Origin: Bacillus sp. AFS015802
GTDB taxonomy: Bacteria > Bacillota > Bacilli > Bacillales > Bacillaceae_B
DNA: 64,000 nucleotides
NCBI RefSeq assembly: GCF_002561455.1
Contig: NZ_NTUP01000004.1
Span: 161,609-225,608 of the forward strand
Direction: 5' to 3'
In this document: positions 41,808 through 51,090 of the stretch, one piece after another
Layout of the letters: every line of letters begins with the position of its first letter
Numbering within the stretch: position 1 is the stretch's first letter
Notes under the pieces: generated by a model
Told to the model about the DNA's origin: nothing
Database searches by the model: none
The model's input: the letters and a program-made list of their open reading frames with translations, nothing else
Position numbers and translations under genes: made by a program

Positions 41808-41880
41808 AGACCTAAAGGGGACTGTTTTGAGGTGCTCGGACAACAAATAGTGACACTCAAACTAGAAGCCATAAAAAGTA

Positions 41881-41912
41881 AAGAGATTCGTCGATTGACG
41901 AGTCTCTTTGTT
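41881..41912 (+). terminator. Rho-independent terminator
   Basis: AAGAGATTCGTC/GACGAGTCTCTT arms with a GATT loop are followed by TGTTTT. Confidence 0.75.
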
Positions 41913-41961
41913 TTGGAATATAAATTGTTTGCGATATATAAGCGTGTATGCACGGGAAAAA

Positions 41962-42747
41962 TTATATTTCTGAAGGAGTAGTTCTGGAAGCAGCCAATGC
42001 AGTTAAAGCCTTCTCAATAAAACGATATACTTCTTCTGCAATCCCCAGAAATTCTTCCACATCTACATGACTATCCATGTAACACGCATACAGATAGTCA
42101 ACTAAAGCTACATCTATAGTGCAATAATCTAAGATGCCATTCTTCATCTTAGAAATGTCATCTTGCCAAACCCCTGTATCTTCTAAAACCAAAGAGTATA
42201 ATGCACGAATTAATTTCTTTGAGTAACCTTTGGTATATCTGGATTTTAGCGTGTCATCAGTGACATTAGAGAGAAAACCGCGAACGCGCTCCACTGCCTC
42301 TTGAGTGTCTGAATTCAAGTCTAATATGAACTCAGGTGAAATAAGAATAGGCGGTACTTCTTCACCAATATCAGTACCATGTATACAAACACAGATGATC
42401 TTGATCCAAAATCCCCATTCATTGGGCTTACTTCTTACATCATCCAGTGAACAAATAACCGTATCAACCTTCGTTACGAATCGATATTTTTGTAACATCT
42501 GGTCCTTCAGACACGATACTCTATCATAATCTATATCTTCTGGTCTTTCACATACTATTGTAAAATCTGCATCAGACTCAAATGGCTTAGCAGTCCCTTT
42601 AGGAATGGAGCCACACATATAAATACTGTGAATCTTCCCATTGAACTCTGAAAGCAAGCCAGCTGTATACTCCTCTACAAAAGGCTTGTACTCACTCTGA
42701 ATATTGATCTTCTTTATAACCTTCTCCAAAACCATATCTGCTCTCAT
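41962..42747 (-). CDS. Nucleotidyltransferase / aminoglycoside adenylyltransferase-like protein
   Basis: The 261-residue product has 'MCGSIPKGTAKPFESDADFTIV', the GS-x9-11-D-x-D core of the nucleotidyltransferase superfamily, then a third acidic residue in 'KVDTVICS'. The C-terminal helical domain resembles ANT-type and uncharacterised Bacillus nucleotidyltransferases. It could adenylylate an antibiotic, but no specific signature proves this. It is unrelated in detail to the cluster nucleotidyltransferase at 31112. Confidence 0.7.
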   Translation of the reverse strand: MRADMVLEKVIKKINIQSEYKPFVEEYTAGLLSEFNGKIHSIYMCGSIPKGTAKPFESDADFTIVCERPEDIDYDRVSCLKDQMLQKYRFVTKVDTVICSLDDVRSKPNEWGFWIKIICVCIHGTDIGEEVPPILISPEFILDLNSDTQEAVERVRGFLSNVTDDTLKSRYTKGYSKKLIRALYSLVLEDTGVWQDDISKMKNGILDYCTIDVALVDYLYACYMDSHVDVEEFLGIAEEVYRFIEKALTALAASRTTPSEI

Positions 42748-42805
42748 TTTATCTCCCCCTGGTTAAAAGTCATTTTATAAATTTTTCTTTTATTGCTTTT
42801 TCACT

Positions 42806-42869
42806 ATCCTGCCCTTTAACCGAATAAAGAAAAAACGCTGAAGATCAGATATCCGATCAATCTTCAGCT
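42806..42869 (-). repeat. Composite terminator plus GGGCAG repeat, inverted copy
   Basis: On the minus strand AGCTGAAGATTGATCG and onward pairs with GATCTTCAGC before TTTTTT, then TTCGGTTAAAGGGCAGG. This is the same composite as at 5683 and 9796. It lies in the spacer between two minus-strand genes, where it may end transcription from 42950. Confidence 0.6.
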
Positions 42870-42949
42870 AAAGCCGAATAACTCAATATCAGGATTTCTC
42901 TCCAACTTGTCCTATCTAATGAACAATATTTATAGATTTCTCTTTCAAT

Positions 42950-43774
42950 CTAATTTTTTTGATTGAGCTTTACCATTTCATAAAACTCAGGTACTTGTTT
43001 AGATAACACCTCTTTATCTGTACGCCACTCAAACGCTGGTCCAACTCCTCCATACTCTAGAGCTACTACCCACGGTTTTTGCCATTCTCCGGTTTTTATT
43101 TTTTCCAAGGACCAAGATGCCAATTCCCAATCATCTTTTGTCATTGGCATACTGTCCCGCAGTCGTCCATGTTCATCTTCTTGGATGCCAGTAATATGAA
43201 GTTCTTTTAAATTATAAACTGGGAGTTTTGATATGTATTCTTTTACATTTAATCCAAGGCATTTAGAAGTCATTTGTGCATGAGCTGTATCAAGTAAAAA
43301 ACCACACCCAGCCTTATTAACAATTTCCGAGAGAACTTCGGGATTAATTACTGAACTCATCATATTTTCACCCCGCCCTCGGCAGATTACGTTTTCCACT
43401 ATCACGTTTTCAATACCTACTTCTTTACCTACGATTTCAATATCACGTAAAACTGCGTCCACCATTAAATTAATGTGCTTTGGCTTATCAGTTAGTACAT
43501 CATAATCTGGGTACTGTTTAGAAAAAGCCACAGCGTGGACATTTACATATGGGGTTTGAGTCCAATTTTTTAATTCCTTAATAAGTGTCCAATCGACCCC
43601 ATTCAACTGTCCGCTACCAGCATTTAAACCAAAATGAATATAACAAGGCTTTGTCCTCTCGGCTTGCTGGATAAGTTCCTTACTAAAATCTGGACATTTA
43701 AACATTTCAACATCAATTACAGTGTCTTTTACTAATTGCTCCGCCTCAATTGAATAATTTACAGCTATCTTCAC
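42950..43774 (-). CDS. DUF692/MNIO-like TIM-barrel protein
   Basis: The 274-residue product has 'ENVICRG' and 'GFLLDTAHAQMTSKCLGLNVKEYISKLPVYNLKELHITGIQEDEHGRLRDSMPMT', which resemble the metal-binding strands of DUF692 and xylose-isomerase-like barrels (E, LLD..HA, EIH..G). DUF692 enzymes related to RiPP synthesis (MNIO) use iron to oxidise peptide residues, but no precursor or partner gene is near this one. The general family call is fair; the reaction is unknown. GAGGTG precedes the ATG. Confidence 0.6.
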   Translation of the reverse strand: MKIAVNYSIEAEQLVKDTVIDVEMFKCPDFSKELIQQAERTKPCYIHFGLNAGSGQLNGVDWTLIKELKNWTQTPYVNVHAVAFSKQYPDYDVLTDKPKHINLMVDAVLRDIEIVGKEVGIENVIVENVICRGRGENMMSSVINPEVLSEIVNKAGCGFLLDTAHAQMTSKCLGLNVKEYISKLPVYNLKELHITGIQEDEHGRLRDSMPMTKDDWELASWSLEKIKTGEWQKPWVVALEYGGVGPAFEWRTDKEVLSKQVPEFYEMVKLNQKN

Positions 43775-43841
43775 ATCTTCACCTCATTTCTAACCCACTT
43801 TTATGTTTGATTTACCAAAGATAAATTTTAGCCAAATTCAA

Positions 43842-43867
43842 TTAACCTGCCCTTTACTTGAACAAAG
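43842..43867 (-). repeat. GGGCAG-family repeat, inverted
   Basis: The reverse complement reads CAAGTAAAGGGCAGGTTAAT, close to the family consensus. It lies upstream of the DUF692 gene. Confidence 0.55.
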
Positions 43868-43908
43868 GGAGGCTCGTGTTTTAACAAAGTCCCTTAAAGA
43901 AAGGAGCT

Positions 43909-44034
43909 TTACCTAACAGCAATATCATATAGGTAGTTCACTACATCGCCCATTCGCCAAGCGATAACAGCCATACTAATGGCAATAACTACTAAACTTC
44001 CAACCTTAATCAGTTCTACTGTATCCTTCGCCAA
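43909..44034 (-). CDS. Very small membrane protein, 41 residues
   Basis: A TTG start at 44034 follows GGGGAGAG. The product has one membrane helix (VGSLVVIAISMAVIAW) flanked by a charged start and 'RMGDVVNYLYDIAVR'. No family is recognised. Together with the gene at 44124 it forms a pair of tiny membrane proteins on the minus strand. Such pairs can be toxin-like or regulatory, but nothing here proves that. Confidence 0.5.
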   Translation of the reverse strand: MAKDTVELIKVGSLVVIAISMAVIAWRMGDVVNYLYDIAVR

Positions 44035-44123
44035 TATTTCTCTCCCCTTACATTTAGTTTCTTACACCGTTAACCTGCATGATCATTGAAGAGGGTACTG
44101 CCGGCATTAGCTACTTCCCTATT

Positions 44124-44255
44124 TCACCAAATGTTCCGTATCAAGCGAAAAATCATTTTTGGTATAAACAATAAGATGTTGAAAACCACTTCAGATATAA
44201 ACTCTAGAAGGGTATCTTTAAAAAATTCTTTACTGTTTTGTTTTTTATTTTTCAT
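44124..44255 (-). CDS. Very small membrane protein, 43 residues
   Basis: ATG at 44255 follows TGGGAG. The product has a basic start (MKNKKQNSKEFF) and one hydrophobic segment (VVFNILLFIPKMIF), ending 'RLIRNIW'. Basic ends around one helix give it a membrane-active look. No family is recognised. The neighbour at 43909 is on the same strand, 89 bp away. Confidence 0.5.
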   Translation of the reverse strand: MKNKKQNSKEFFKDTLLEFISEVVFNILLFIPKMIFRLIRNIW

Positions 44256-44372
44256 TTTCTAGCTCCCAAGTAATGAATTAAATGATCATTTCAAATAGTC
44301 CTATCCAGCTTTGCTAAAATTGTAACTTGATCAATCATGATAACGTCTAAATGAACATGCGTGTGAACGCTT

Positions 44373-44648
44373 ATGAAGCGAATCGTAATAGTGTGTTCTC
44401 TTTTATTCATTTTGATTATAACTGGTTGTAACAACCTCTCCACACCGAAAATTTCTGAAGATGAAGCACAATCAATTTTGTTAGAAGAACACACCAAACA
44501 CATTGGAAAAGTTAAAATCATATCCGTCAGTCACAAGGGGGAAGAGTATGTGGTCCAATGGGAAAATAAAGAAAACTGTAAGAATGGAACAGACTATGTT
44601 CATGACCAAACTGGTGAAATAACAAAAGGGGAAGTATCTATATGTTAA
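44373..44648 (+). CDS. Small lipoprotein
   Basis: The 91-residue product has a signal peptide and the lipobox IITGC (Cys at about residue 19). The mature part ('KISEDEAQSILLEEHTKHIGKVKIISVSHKGEEYVVQWENKENCKNGTDYVHDQTGEITKGEVSIC') looks like a single PepSY-like or YpeB-like unit, with two late cysteines. It should be anchored outside the membrane. No ribosome binding site is obvious. Confidence 0.6.
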   Translation: MKRIVIVCSLLFILIITGCNNLSTPKISEDEAQSILLEEHTKHIGKVKIISVSHKGEEYVVQWENKENCKNGTDYVHDQTGEITKGEVSIC

Positions 44649-44707
44649 CTCGTTGCTTTCCCTTGGGATAGACCTTTTATCAAAAATATGGGTGATCTGT
44701 TAGATAT

Positions 44708-44730
44708 AAAGAGAACCGTTGGGTCTCCTT
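44708..44730 (-). terminator. Terminator of the small membrane protein gene
   Basis: GAGACC/GGTTCTC arms are followed on the minus strand by TTTATAT, directly after the gene ending at 44729. Confidence 0.5.
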
Positions 44731-44968
44731 AATCTTTAGACCTCTTCTTTTCAATCATGGATAATATCGAATACATGAGAATTCCACAGGCGGTCATCAG
44801 AAGAAAAGTGTTTGTGATAAGGTTAAAATCAAGCTCATGAATGACTTGTTCTACTTCTCCGTTACCACTGACCGTAATGTATTTCCATCCATCATATTCG
44901 AGCGTAAAGAAAGAGAGAATCAAGCCTAAAATAATTCCGCCGACAATTGAAATCCAGCCTTTTTTCAT
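44729..44968 (-). CDS. Small membrane protein with two helices
   Basis: The 79-residue product has helices at about residues 4-22 and 50-68 with a short loop ('EYDGWKYITVSGNGEVEQVIHELDFN') between them. GGGGTGAGG precedes the ATG. The family is unknown. It is divergent from the ribose operon. Confidence 0.6.
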   Translation of the reverse strand: MKKGWISIVGGIILGLILSFFTLEYDGWKYITVSGNGEVEQVIHELDFNLITNTFLLMTACGILMYSILSMIEKKRSKD

Positions 44969-45121
44969 TGCCTCACCCCTTAACGTAAGTATAAAGGAAC
45001 AAAGGGGGAAATATTAGTAAATTCTGTAATATTCGTTGATATCTATTCACATCTGGATAAAATCCCCCCTCGAACACGTCCGTGCCATCCATTTAAAAAG
45101 AGATCAAAACAAACGAAACTA

Positions 45122-45168
45122 TTGCAACCGGTTACAAAAATGTGTTATCTTATGTGTAACCGGTTACA
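45122..45168 (+). promoter_or_regulatory. rbs promoter with two RbsR-type operators
   Basis: AACCGGTTACA occurs at 45126-45136 and 45158-45168 (centres 32 bp apart), each within a near-palindromic LacI-family operator. TTGCAA (45122) and TTATCT (45145), 17 bp apart, are possible -35 and -10 hexamers, so bound repressor would cover the promoter. Confidence 0.8.
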
Positions 45169-45202
45169 CAATAACCAACCAAACGAACAGGAAGTGACGT
45201 GT

Positions 45203-46183
45203 GTGGCAACAATCAAGGATGTGGCGAGTGAAGCGGGGGTGTCGGTGGCGACGGTCTCCCGGGTGCTGAATGATAACGGCTATGTAGGAGTCGAGACGAG
45301 GAAGAAAGTGATGGGGGCGATCGAGAAGCTGAATTACAGCCCAAACGAGGTGGCGCGCTCTCTCTATAAACGGGAGTCTAGGCTGATCGGACTGCTGCTT
45401 CCGGATATCACGAACCCGTACTTCCCGCAGCTGGCGAGAGGGGTCGAGGATGAAGTGAGCGAGGCTGGGTTCAGGCTCCTCCTTGGAAACAGCGACGAGA
45501 ACATCCAGAAGGAACTGGATTATATCCAGACCTTCGTTCAGAACAATGTCGTCGGCATGATTTCTGCGACCAATCATGTGGAGCATGATCAGCTGTATAG
45601 TGAATTGAATCTCCCACTCGTCCTCCTTGACCGGACCACGGACAACTATCCGGCTGTTTATGCGGACGGCCGTAAAGGGGGACGCCTGGCGGCAAAGACC
45701 TTAGTTGAAAAAGGGGCGAAGCGGATCACCGTCATGAAGGGGCCGGCACACGTCAAGCCGGCTCAGGACCGATTCCGGGGAGCCGTCGAGTACTTAAGCG
45801 GGACAGACGTCGATTTCACGGTGATGTCCACGACCTCATTCTCCTTTGAAGACGCAAAGGGCTGGGCAGAGGAACTGTTCGCTACCTATCCTGATACGGA
45901 CGGCGTCATCGCGAGCAATGATATCGTCGGAATCGCGATTCTCCATGAAGCCTTGAGGCTCGGGAAGAAGATCCCTGAAGACGTACAGATCATCGGCTAC
46001 GATGACATCCCTCAGAGCAGCCTTTCCTATCCGTCGCTCTCGACGATCAGGCAGCCGGCTTACGAAATGGGCAGACAGGCCGCGGCACTTCTGATTAAAC
46101 TAATAAAAAAAGAAAAAGACATTGATACAACCGTTCAGCTACCGGTTGAACTCATACAGCGAAACACAACAAGAAAGGGATGA
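45203..46183 (+). CDS. rbsR: Ribose operon repressor, LacI family
   Basis: The 326-residue product begins at GTG 45203 ('ATIKDVASEAGVSVATVSRVLNDNGYVGVETRKKV' is the LacI helix-turn-helix); the upstream ATG at 45122 lies in the operator region. The rest is a periplasmic-binding-protein-like domain ('RLIGLLLPDITNPYFPQLARGVEDE', 'DGVIASNDIVGIAILHEALRLGKKIPEDVQIIGYDDIPQSSLSYPSLSTIRQP'). It should repress rbs until ribose or ribose-5-phosphate binds. It is autoregulated through the operators at its own promoter. The gene is first in the operon, 6 bp before rbsK. Confidence 0.9.
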   Translation: MATIKDVASEAGVSVATVSRVLNDNGYVGVETRKKVMGAIEKLNYSPNEVARSLYKRESRLIGLLLPDITNPYFPQLARGVEDEVSEAGFRLLLGNSDENIQKELDYIQTFVQNNVVGMISATNHVEHDQLYSELNLPLVLLDRTTDNYPAVYADGRKGGRLAAKTLVEKGAKRITVMKGPAHVKPAQDRFRGAVEYLSGTDVDFTVMSTTSFSFEDAKGWAEELFATYPDTDGVIASNDIVGIAILHEALRLGKKIPEDVQIIGYDDIPQSSLSYPSLSTIRQPAYEMGRQAAALLIKLIKKEKDIDTTVQLPVELIQRNTTRKG

Positions 46184-46189
46184 AGGAAG

Positions 46190-47080
46190 ATGAAAAAAGC
46201 GAAGATTGCCGTAATCGGCAGTTCATCCATGGACCTGGTGGTCACATCAGCGAAACGCCCTGGCGCAGGGGAAACGGTACTGGGAGACAGCTTTGATACG
46301 GTACCTGGAGGAAAAGGGGCCAACCAGGCAGTCGCAGCAGCAAGACTTGGAGCAGACGTTTACATGATCGGGTGCGTAGGCGATGATCCTTACGGCCAAG
46401 AGATTTTGGAAAACTTTAAGAGTAATGATGTTCATACCGAGTATGTGGAACCGGTTACAGGTGAGAAATCCGGAACCGCTCATATCATCCTTGCTGAAGG
46501 GGATAACAGTATCGTCGTTGTAAAAGGGGCCAATGATCTTGTGACACCAGAATACGTCGAGAAAACAGCCAATTTCCTCAAAACATGTGATCTCATCATG
46601 ATTCAGCAGGAAATCCCTGAGGAAACGGTCGAGTATGTGGCAGACCTGTGCAACAAGATTGAAGTACCACTGCTATTGAACCCGGCACCGGCACGGAAGA
46701 TTTCACAGAATGTCATCGTTCGCGCCAGCTACCTGACACCGAATGAACACGAAGCAGATGTACTCTTTAACGGGATGAACCCGTCAGAAGCACTGAAACA
46801 ATATCCTGACAAAGTCATCATCACCGAAGGAGCAGCCGGAGTTCGCTACCATGACGGAACAAAGGAAATCATGGTTCCTTCCTTCAAAGTCGAAGTGGTG
46901 GATACGACAGGGGCCGGCGATACGTTTAATGCCGCATTCGGAACAGCCGTTGCTGAAGGACAAACAATGGAAGAAAGCCTCCGATTCGCAAACCGGGCCG
47001 CATCGCTTTCCGTTACCGGATTCGGGGCACAGGGCGGCATGCCGACAAGAGACGAAGTGGAAAGGAAGCTGGCAGAATGA
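46190..47080 (+). CDS. rbsK: Ribokinase
   Basis: The 296-residue PfkB-family kinase has '[30 protein letters not shown]' near the N-terminus and the catalytic '[14 protein letters not shown]' near the C-terminus. It phosphorylates ribose to ribose-5-phosphate. The start follows AAGGAAG. Its end overlaps rbsD by four bases. An RbsR-operator-like AACCGGTTACA lies inside the gene at 46449. Confidence 0.95.
   Translation: MKKAKIAVIGSSSMDLVVTSAKRPGAGETVLGDSFDTVPGGKGANQAVAAARLGADVYMIGCVGDDPYGQEILENFKSNDVHTEYVEPVTGEKSGTAHIILAEGDNSIVVVKGANDLVTPEYVEKTANFLKTCDLIMIQQEIPEETVEYVADLCNKIEVPLLLNPAPARKISQNVIVRASYLTPNEHEADVLFNGMNPSEALKQYPDKVIITEGAAGVRYHDGTKEIMVPSFKVEVVDTTGAGDTFNAAFGTAVAEGQTMEESLRFANRAASLSVTGFGAQGGMPTRDEVERKLAE
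46449..46459. promoter_or_regulatory. RbsR operator-like site inside rbsK
   Basis: AACCGGTTACA is identical to the core of both promoter operators. It may bind RbsR as an auxiliary operator. Confidence 0.45.
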
Positions 47081-47463
47081 AACGACATGGCATCTTGAAC
47101 AGTCACATCGCAAAAATACTAGCCGATCTCGGCCACACGGATACAATCGTCGTGGCCGATGCCGGTCTCCCGATTCCGTCAGACGTCGTGAAAATCGACC
47201 TGGCAATGAAACCGGGAGAGCCATCCTTCCTTGACGTGGTCGAACTGTTAAAGGAAGAAATGGTTGTTGAAACCGTCACGTTAGCTGAAGAAGTCGAAAC
47301 AAATAAAGGGGTTAAAGAACAAATGACCTCATGGTTCGATGGGATCCAGTATGTATCCCATGAAGACTTCAAGAAAGAAACCCATAAAGCAAAGGCCGTC
47401 ATCCGCACGGGAGAAGTCACACCGTACGCGAATTGCATCCTTCACGCGGGAGTCATTTTTTAA
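47077..47463 (+). CDS. rbsD: D-ribose pyranase
   Basis: The 128-residue protein opens '[34 protein letters not shown]' and ends '[21 protein letters not shown]', both diagnostic of RbsD (usual length about 131). It converts beta-ribopyranose to the furanose form for ribokinase. The start overlaps rbsK in an ATGA, so the two are coupled. Confidence 0.95.
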   Translation: MKRHGILNSHIAKILADLGHTDTIVVADAGLPIPSDVVKIDLAMKPGEPSFLDVVELLKEEMVVETVTLAEEVETNKGVKEQMTSWFDGIQYVSHEDFKKETHKAKAVIRTGEVTPYANCILHAGVIF

Positions 47464-47481
47464 AACAAAGGGGGTAGTAGC

Positions 47482-48972
47482 ATGCAGATCAGCATGAAGA
47501 ATATCCATAAAGCATTTGGGACGAACAAGGTCCTTGAAGGCGTCGACATCGAGATCGGGGACGGTGAAGTCCATGCCCTGATGGGGGAAAACGGCGCCGG
47601 AAAGTCGACCCTGATGAACATTTTGACGGGCCTTCACAAGAAGGATCAGGGAACGATCACCATCGGCGGGAAGGACATGACGTTCGATAATCCGAAGCAG
47701 GCCGAGGAATTCGGCGTTGCCTTCATCCATCAGGAGCTGAACGTCTGGCCGGAGATGACCGTCCTTGAGAATCTTTTCATCAATAAGGAACCGGTTACAC
47801 AATTCGGTCTCATCAACACCAGAAAAATGAAAGCGGTTGCGAATGAGCAGTTTAAAAAGCTGAACATTTCTATCCCTCTTACAAAAGAAGCAGGACAGTG
47901 CTCGGTCGGGCAGCAGCAGATGATCGAAATCGCCAAAGCACTTATGACGGATGCAAAAGTCATCATCATGGACGAGCCGACGGCGGCCTTGACGGACCGG
48001 GAAATCGAAACGCTCTTCACCGTCATTCGTTCCCTAAAGAAAGCCGGCGTGTCGATCGTGTACATCTCCCACCGGATGGAAGAGATCTTCACGATTTGTG
48101 ACACGATCACGGTCATGCGGGACGGACGCACGGTGGATACGACGCCAATCCCAGAAACCAACTTCGATGAAGTCGTGAAGAAAATGGTCGGACGTGAATT
48201 AACAGACCGCTTTCCAAAACGCCAACCAAAACCAGGTGAAACAATGCTTGAAGTGAGGAACCTGACGAAAAAGGGACTGTTTGAAAAGGTCAGCTTCGAA
48301 GTACGTTCAGGTGAAATCGTCGGCGTATCAGGATTGATGGGAGCAGGTAGAACGGAAATCATGCGCACCATCTTCGGACTTGACGGACGTTATGAAGGCG
48401 AAATCCTCGTGAACGGGAAACCGGTCACCATTAAAACACCTGATCAGGCAGTGAAGCTCGGTCTTGGATTCATCACGGAGGATCGGAAGGATGAAGGACT
48501 CGTCCTCGACTTTTCCCTGAAGGATAATATCGCCCTTCCAAGCCTCTACAGCTTCACAAAGAAAGGCTTGATCAATGATAAAAGCGAACAGGACTTTGTC
48601 GAAATGCTCATCAAACGGCTGACGATCAAGACCGAATCAGCCCGGACTCATGCAAAGAACCTATCCGGCGGGAACCAGCAGAAAGTGGTCATCGCTAAAT
48701 GGATCGGCATCGGTCCGAAAGTGCTCATCCTCGACGAACCAACAAGGGGTGTCGATGTCGGAGCAAAACGGGAAATCTATCAACTGATGAACGAGCTCAC
48801 CGACAGGGGTGTCGCGATCGTGATGGTCTCATCCGAGCTGCCGGAAGTTCTCGGAATGAGCGACCGCATCCTTGTCGTCCATGAAGGGACCATCGCAGGA
48901 GAGATTTCAAAGGAAGACGCCACACAGGAAAAAATCATGACATTGGCGACAGGAGGTCACGCACATGAATAA
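47482..48972 (+). CDS. rbsA: Ribose ABC transporter, double ATPase subunit
   Basis: The 496-residue product has two ATPase domains. The first has Walker A 'GENGAGKST', signature '[15 protein letters not shown]' and Walker B '[11 protein letters not shown]'. The second has the altered 'GLMGAGRTE' loop, signature '[15 protein letters not shown]' and '[11 protein letters not shown]', as usual for RbsA. It drives ribose import with RbsC and RbsB. GGGGGTAG precedes the ATG. An operator-like AACCGGTTACA lies inside at 47789. Confidence 0.95.
   Translation: MQISMKNIHKAFGTNKVLEGVDIEIGDGEVHALMGENGAGKSTLMNILTGLHKKDQGTITIGGKDMTFDNPKQAEEFGVAFIHQELNVWPEMTVLENLFINKEPVTQFGLINTRKMKAVANEQFKKLNISIPLTKEAGQCSVGQQQMIEIAKALMTDAKVIIMDEPTAALTDREIETLFTVIRSLKKAGVSIVYISHRMEEIFTICDTITVMRDGRTVDTTPIPETNFDEVVKKMVGRELTDRFPKRQPKPGETMLEVRNLTKKGLFEKVSFEVRSGEIVGVSGLMGAGRTEIMRTIFGLDGRYEGEILVNGKPVTIKTPDQAVKLGLGFITEDRKDEGLVLDFSLKDNIALPSLYSFTKKGLINDKSEQDFVEMLIKRLTIKTESARTHAKNLSGGNQQKVVIAKWIGIGPKVLILDEPTRGVDVGAKREIYQLMNELTDRGVAIVMVSSELPEVLGMSDRILVVHEGTIAGEISKEDATQEKIMTLATGGHAHE
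47789..47799. promoter_or_regulatory. RbsR operator-like site inside rbsA
   Basis: AACCGGTTACA matches the promoter operator core exactly and is followed by CA, as in the second promoter operator. Confidence 0.45.
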
Positions 48973-49918
48973 CGCACTTAAAACGAATCACGTCGGCAAT
49001 CTGATGCAAAAGCTTGGTCCACTTCTCGGACTGTTTGTGCTGATTGCGACCGTATCCATCATCAACCCTAGTTTTCTAGAACCTTTGAACTTATTGAATC
49101 TACTACGTCAGGTCGCGATCAACGCCCTGATTGCCTACGGGATGACCTTCGTCATTTTGACCGGCGGAATTGATTTATCCGTCGGCTCGATCCTCGCCTT
49201 ATCCAGTGCCCTTATGGCCGGGATGATGGTGTCGGGAATCGACCCGATCCTTGCAATTCTGATCGGCTGTATTCTCGGAGCCGTAATGGGAATGGTCAAC
49301 GGACTATTAATCACAAAAGGAAAAATGGCACCATTCATCGCGACACTTGCAACGATGACGATGTTCCGCGGTTTGACGCTTGTGTACACAGACGGAAACC
49401 CCATCACGGGACTTGGCGACAGCTATGCTTTCCAACTGTTCGGAAGAGGATACTTCCTTGGAATCCCGGTACCAGCCGTCACCATGATCCTGACGTTCGC
49501 GATCCTGTGGGTGATCCTGCACAAAACCCCGTTCGGCCGAAAAACGTATGCCATCGGTGGGAATGAAAAAGCAGCCCTGATCTCAGGGATCAAAGTACCA
49601 CGCATCAAAGTGATGATCTACTCCCTGGCTGGCTTACTGGCAGCACTCGCAGGAGCGATCCTGACGTCACGCCTGAATTCAGCCCAGCCGACAGCGGGTA
49701 CATCCTATGAACTCGATGCCATTGCCGCCGTCGTCCTAGGCGGGACTAGCCTATCAGGCGGACGCGGACTGATCGTCGGAACACTGATCGGTGCACTCAT
49801 CATCGGAACGTTAAACAACGGTCTGAACCTGCTCGGCGTCTCATCCTTCTTCCAAATGGTCGTAAAGGGTGTCGTCATCATCATCGCCGTTCTCATCGAC
49901 CGAAAGAAAGCAGCGTAG
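48965..49918 (+). CDS. rbsC: Ribose ABC transporter permease
   Basis: The 317-residue membrane protein has about ten helices and RbsC blocks such as '[28 protein letters not shown]' and '[21 protein letters not shown]'. It overlaps rbsA by eight bases. It forms the membrane channel for ribose. Confidence 0.95.
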   Translation: MNNALKTNHVGNLMQKLGPLLGLFVLIATVSIINPSFLEPLNLLNLLRQVAINALIAYGMTFVILTGGIDLSVGSILALSSALMAGMMVSGIDPILAILIGCILGAVMGMVNGLLITKGKMAPFIATLATMTMFRGLTLVYTDGNPITGLGDSYAFQLFGRGYFLGIPVPAVTMILTFAILWVILHKTPFGRKTYAIGGNEKAALISGIKVPRIKVMIYSLAGLLAALAGAILTSRLNSAQPTAGTSYELDAIAAVVLGGTSLSGGRGLIVGTLIGALIIGTLNNGLNLLGVSSFFQMVVKGVVIIIAVLIDRKKAA

Positions 49919-49928
49919 GAGGGATACT

Positions 49929-50867
49929 ATGAAAAAAGCATGGTTACTACTAATCAGTTTATCACTCCTATTCCTAGGCGCCTGCTCCCTGCAGCCGCCG
50001 GAATGGGCGAAGCCAAATACAAGCTCGAACCCTGAAGATATCAAAATCGGACTATCCGTTTCAACACTAAACAACCCATTCTTCGTCTCCATGAAAAACG
50101 GAGTAGAAGACGAAGCGAAAAAACAAGGCATGGAAGTCGTCGTCGTCGATGCACAGAATGACGCTGCCAAACAGATCAATGACGTAGAAGACCTCATCCA
50201 GAAGGGCGTCAACGTCTTACTCATCAACCCAACGGACTCAGCGGCCATCTCCACTGCCGTCCAATCCGCCAACAGCCTGGGTATCCCCGTCGTCACCCTT
50301 GACCGCTCAGCGGAAAAAGGAGACGTCGCCACACTCGTAAGCTCGGATAACGAAAAAGGCGGCGAAATGGCAGGAGAATACCTCGTCAAACAGCTCGGTG
50401 AAGGAGCCAAGGTGGCAGAACTGGAAGGTGTCCCTGGAGCATCCGCCACTCGTGAGCGGGGAGCCGGATTCCACAACATCGCGGATGAAAAGCTAGATGT
50501 CGTGGCCAAGCAGACGGCAAATTTCGACCGTACCGAAGGATTGAATACAATGGAGAACCTGATTCAGGGGAACCCAGATATCAAAGCCGTTTTCGCTCAT
50601 AATGATGAAATGGCATTGGGAGCACTGCAGGCGATCAAGAGCTCAGGTCGTGACGTATTAGTCGTTGGATTTGATGGAAATGAAGACGCGATGACTAGCA
50701 TTCAGAATGGTAACCTGTCTGCGACTGTGGCTCAGCAGCCTGAGAAGATTGGTTCGTTGGCCGTTCAGGCTGGGGCTGATGTGTTACAGGGTAAGAAAGT
50801 GAAGGAGAAGATTCCGGTTCCGTTGAAGTTGGTGACGGAGGAGAATATAGAAGATTCTTCAGAATAA
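49929..50867 (+). CDS. rbsB: Ribose-binding lipoprotein
   Basis: ATG at 49929 follows TAGGAGG. The 312-residue product has a lipoprotein signal with the lipobox LGAC (Cys at about residue 18), then a periplasmic-binding-protein fold ('KIGLSVSTLNNPFFVSMKNGVEDEAKKQGMEVVVVDAQNDAAKQINDVEDLIQKGVNVLLINPTDS'). It captures ribose outside the membrane for RbsC and RbsA. The downstream third of the gene shifts to codon use closer to the AT-rich neighbourhood. Confidence 0.95.
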   Translation: MKKAWLLLISLSLLFLGACSLQPPEWAKPNTSSNPEDIKIGLSVSTLNNPFFVSMKNGVEDEAKKQGMEVVVVDAQNDAAKQINDVEDLIQKGVNVLLINPTDSAAISTAVQSANSLGIPVVTLDRSAEKGDVATLVSSDNEKGGEMAGEYLVKQLGEGAKVAELEGVPGASATRERGAGFHNIADEKLDVVAKQTANFDRTEGLNTMENLIQGNPDIKAVFAHNDEMALGALQAIKSSGRDVLVVGFDGNEDAMTSIQNGNLSATVAQQPEKIGSLAVQAGADVLQGKKVKEKIPVPLKLVTEENIEDSSE

Positions 50868-50881
50868 ATTGTAGTGGTTAG

Positions 50882-50918
50882 CCTCATTCGTGCATTTGTA
50901 CGAATGAGGTTTTTTTCT
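50882..50918 (+). terminator. Terminator of the rbs operon
   Basis: CCTCATTCGT/ACGAATGAGG arms are followed by seven T. Confidence 0.9.
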
Positions 50919-51090
50919 TTGTTGGTAAAAGTAGAGGAGAAATTAATTTAGCTTTTCTTGTTTGTGTTTGCTCCAAATGAAGTGGGAGTTTGACCCTGAT
51001 TTTCAGTTGAATGATAACAAACCTGCTCTTCATTTTCTCCTCCAAAGGTATTTTCCTTTCTCAAATTTAATAACAACATATTTAATTAAG

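Noticed and set aside
45164..49896. Long open frames on the minus strand across the ribose operon (up to 222 residues).
   Set aside because: They are shadows caused by the G+C-rich codon use of rbs genes; they lack ribosome binding sites and protein-like composition.
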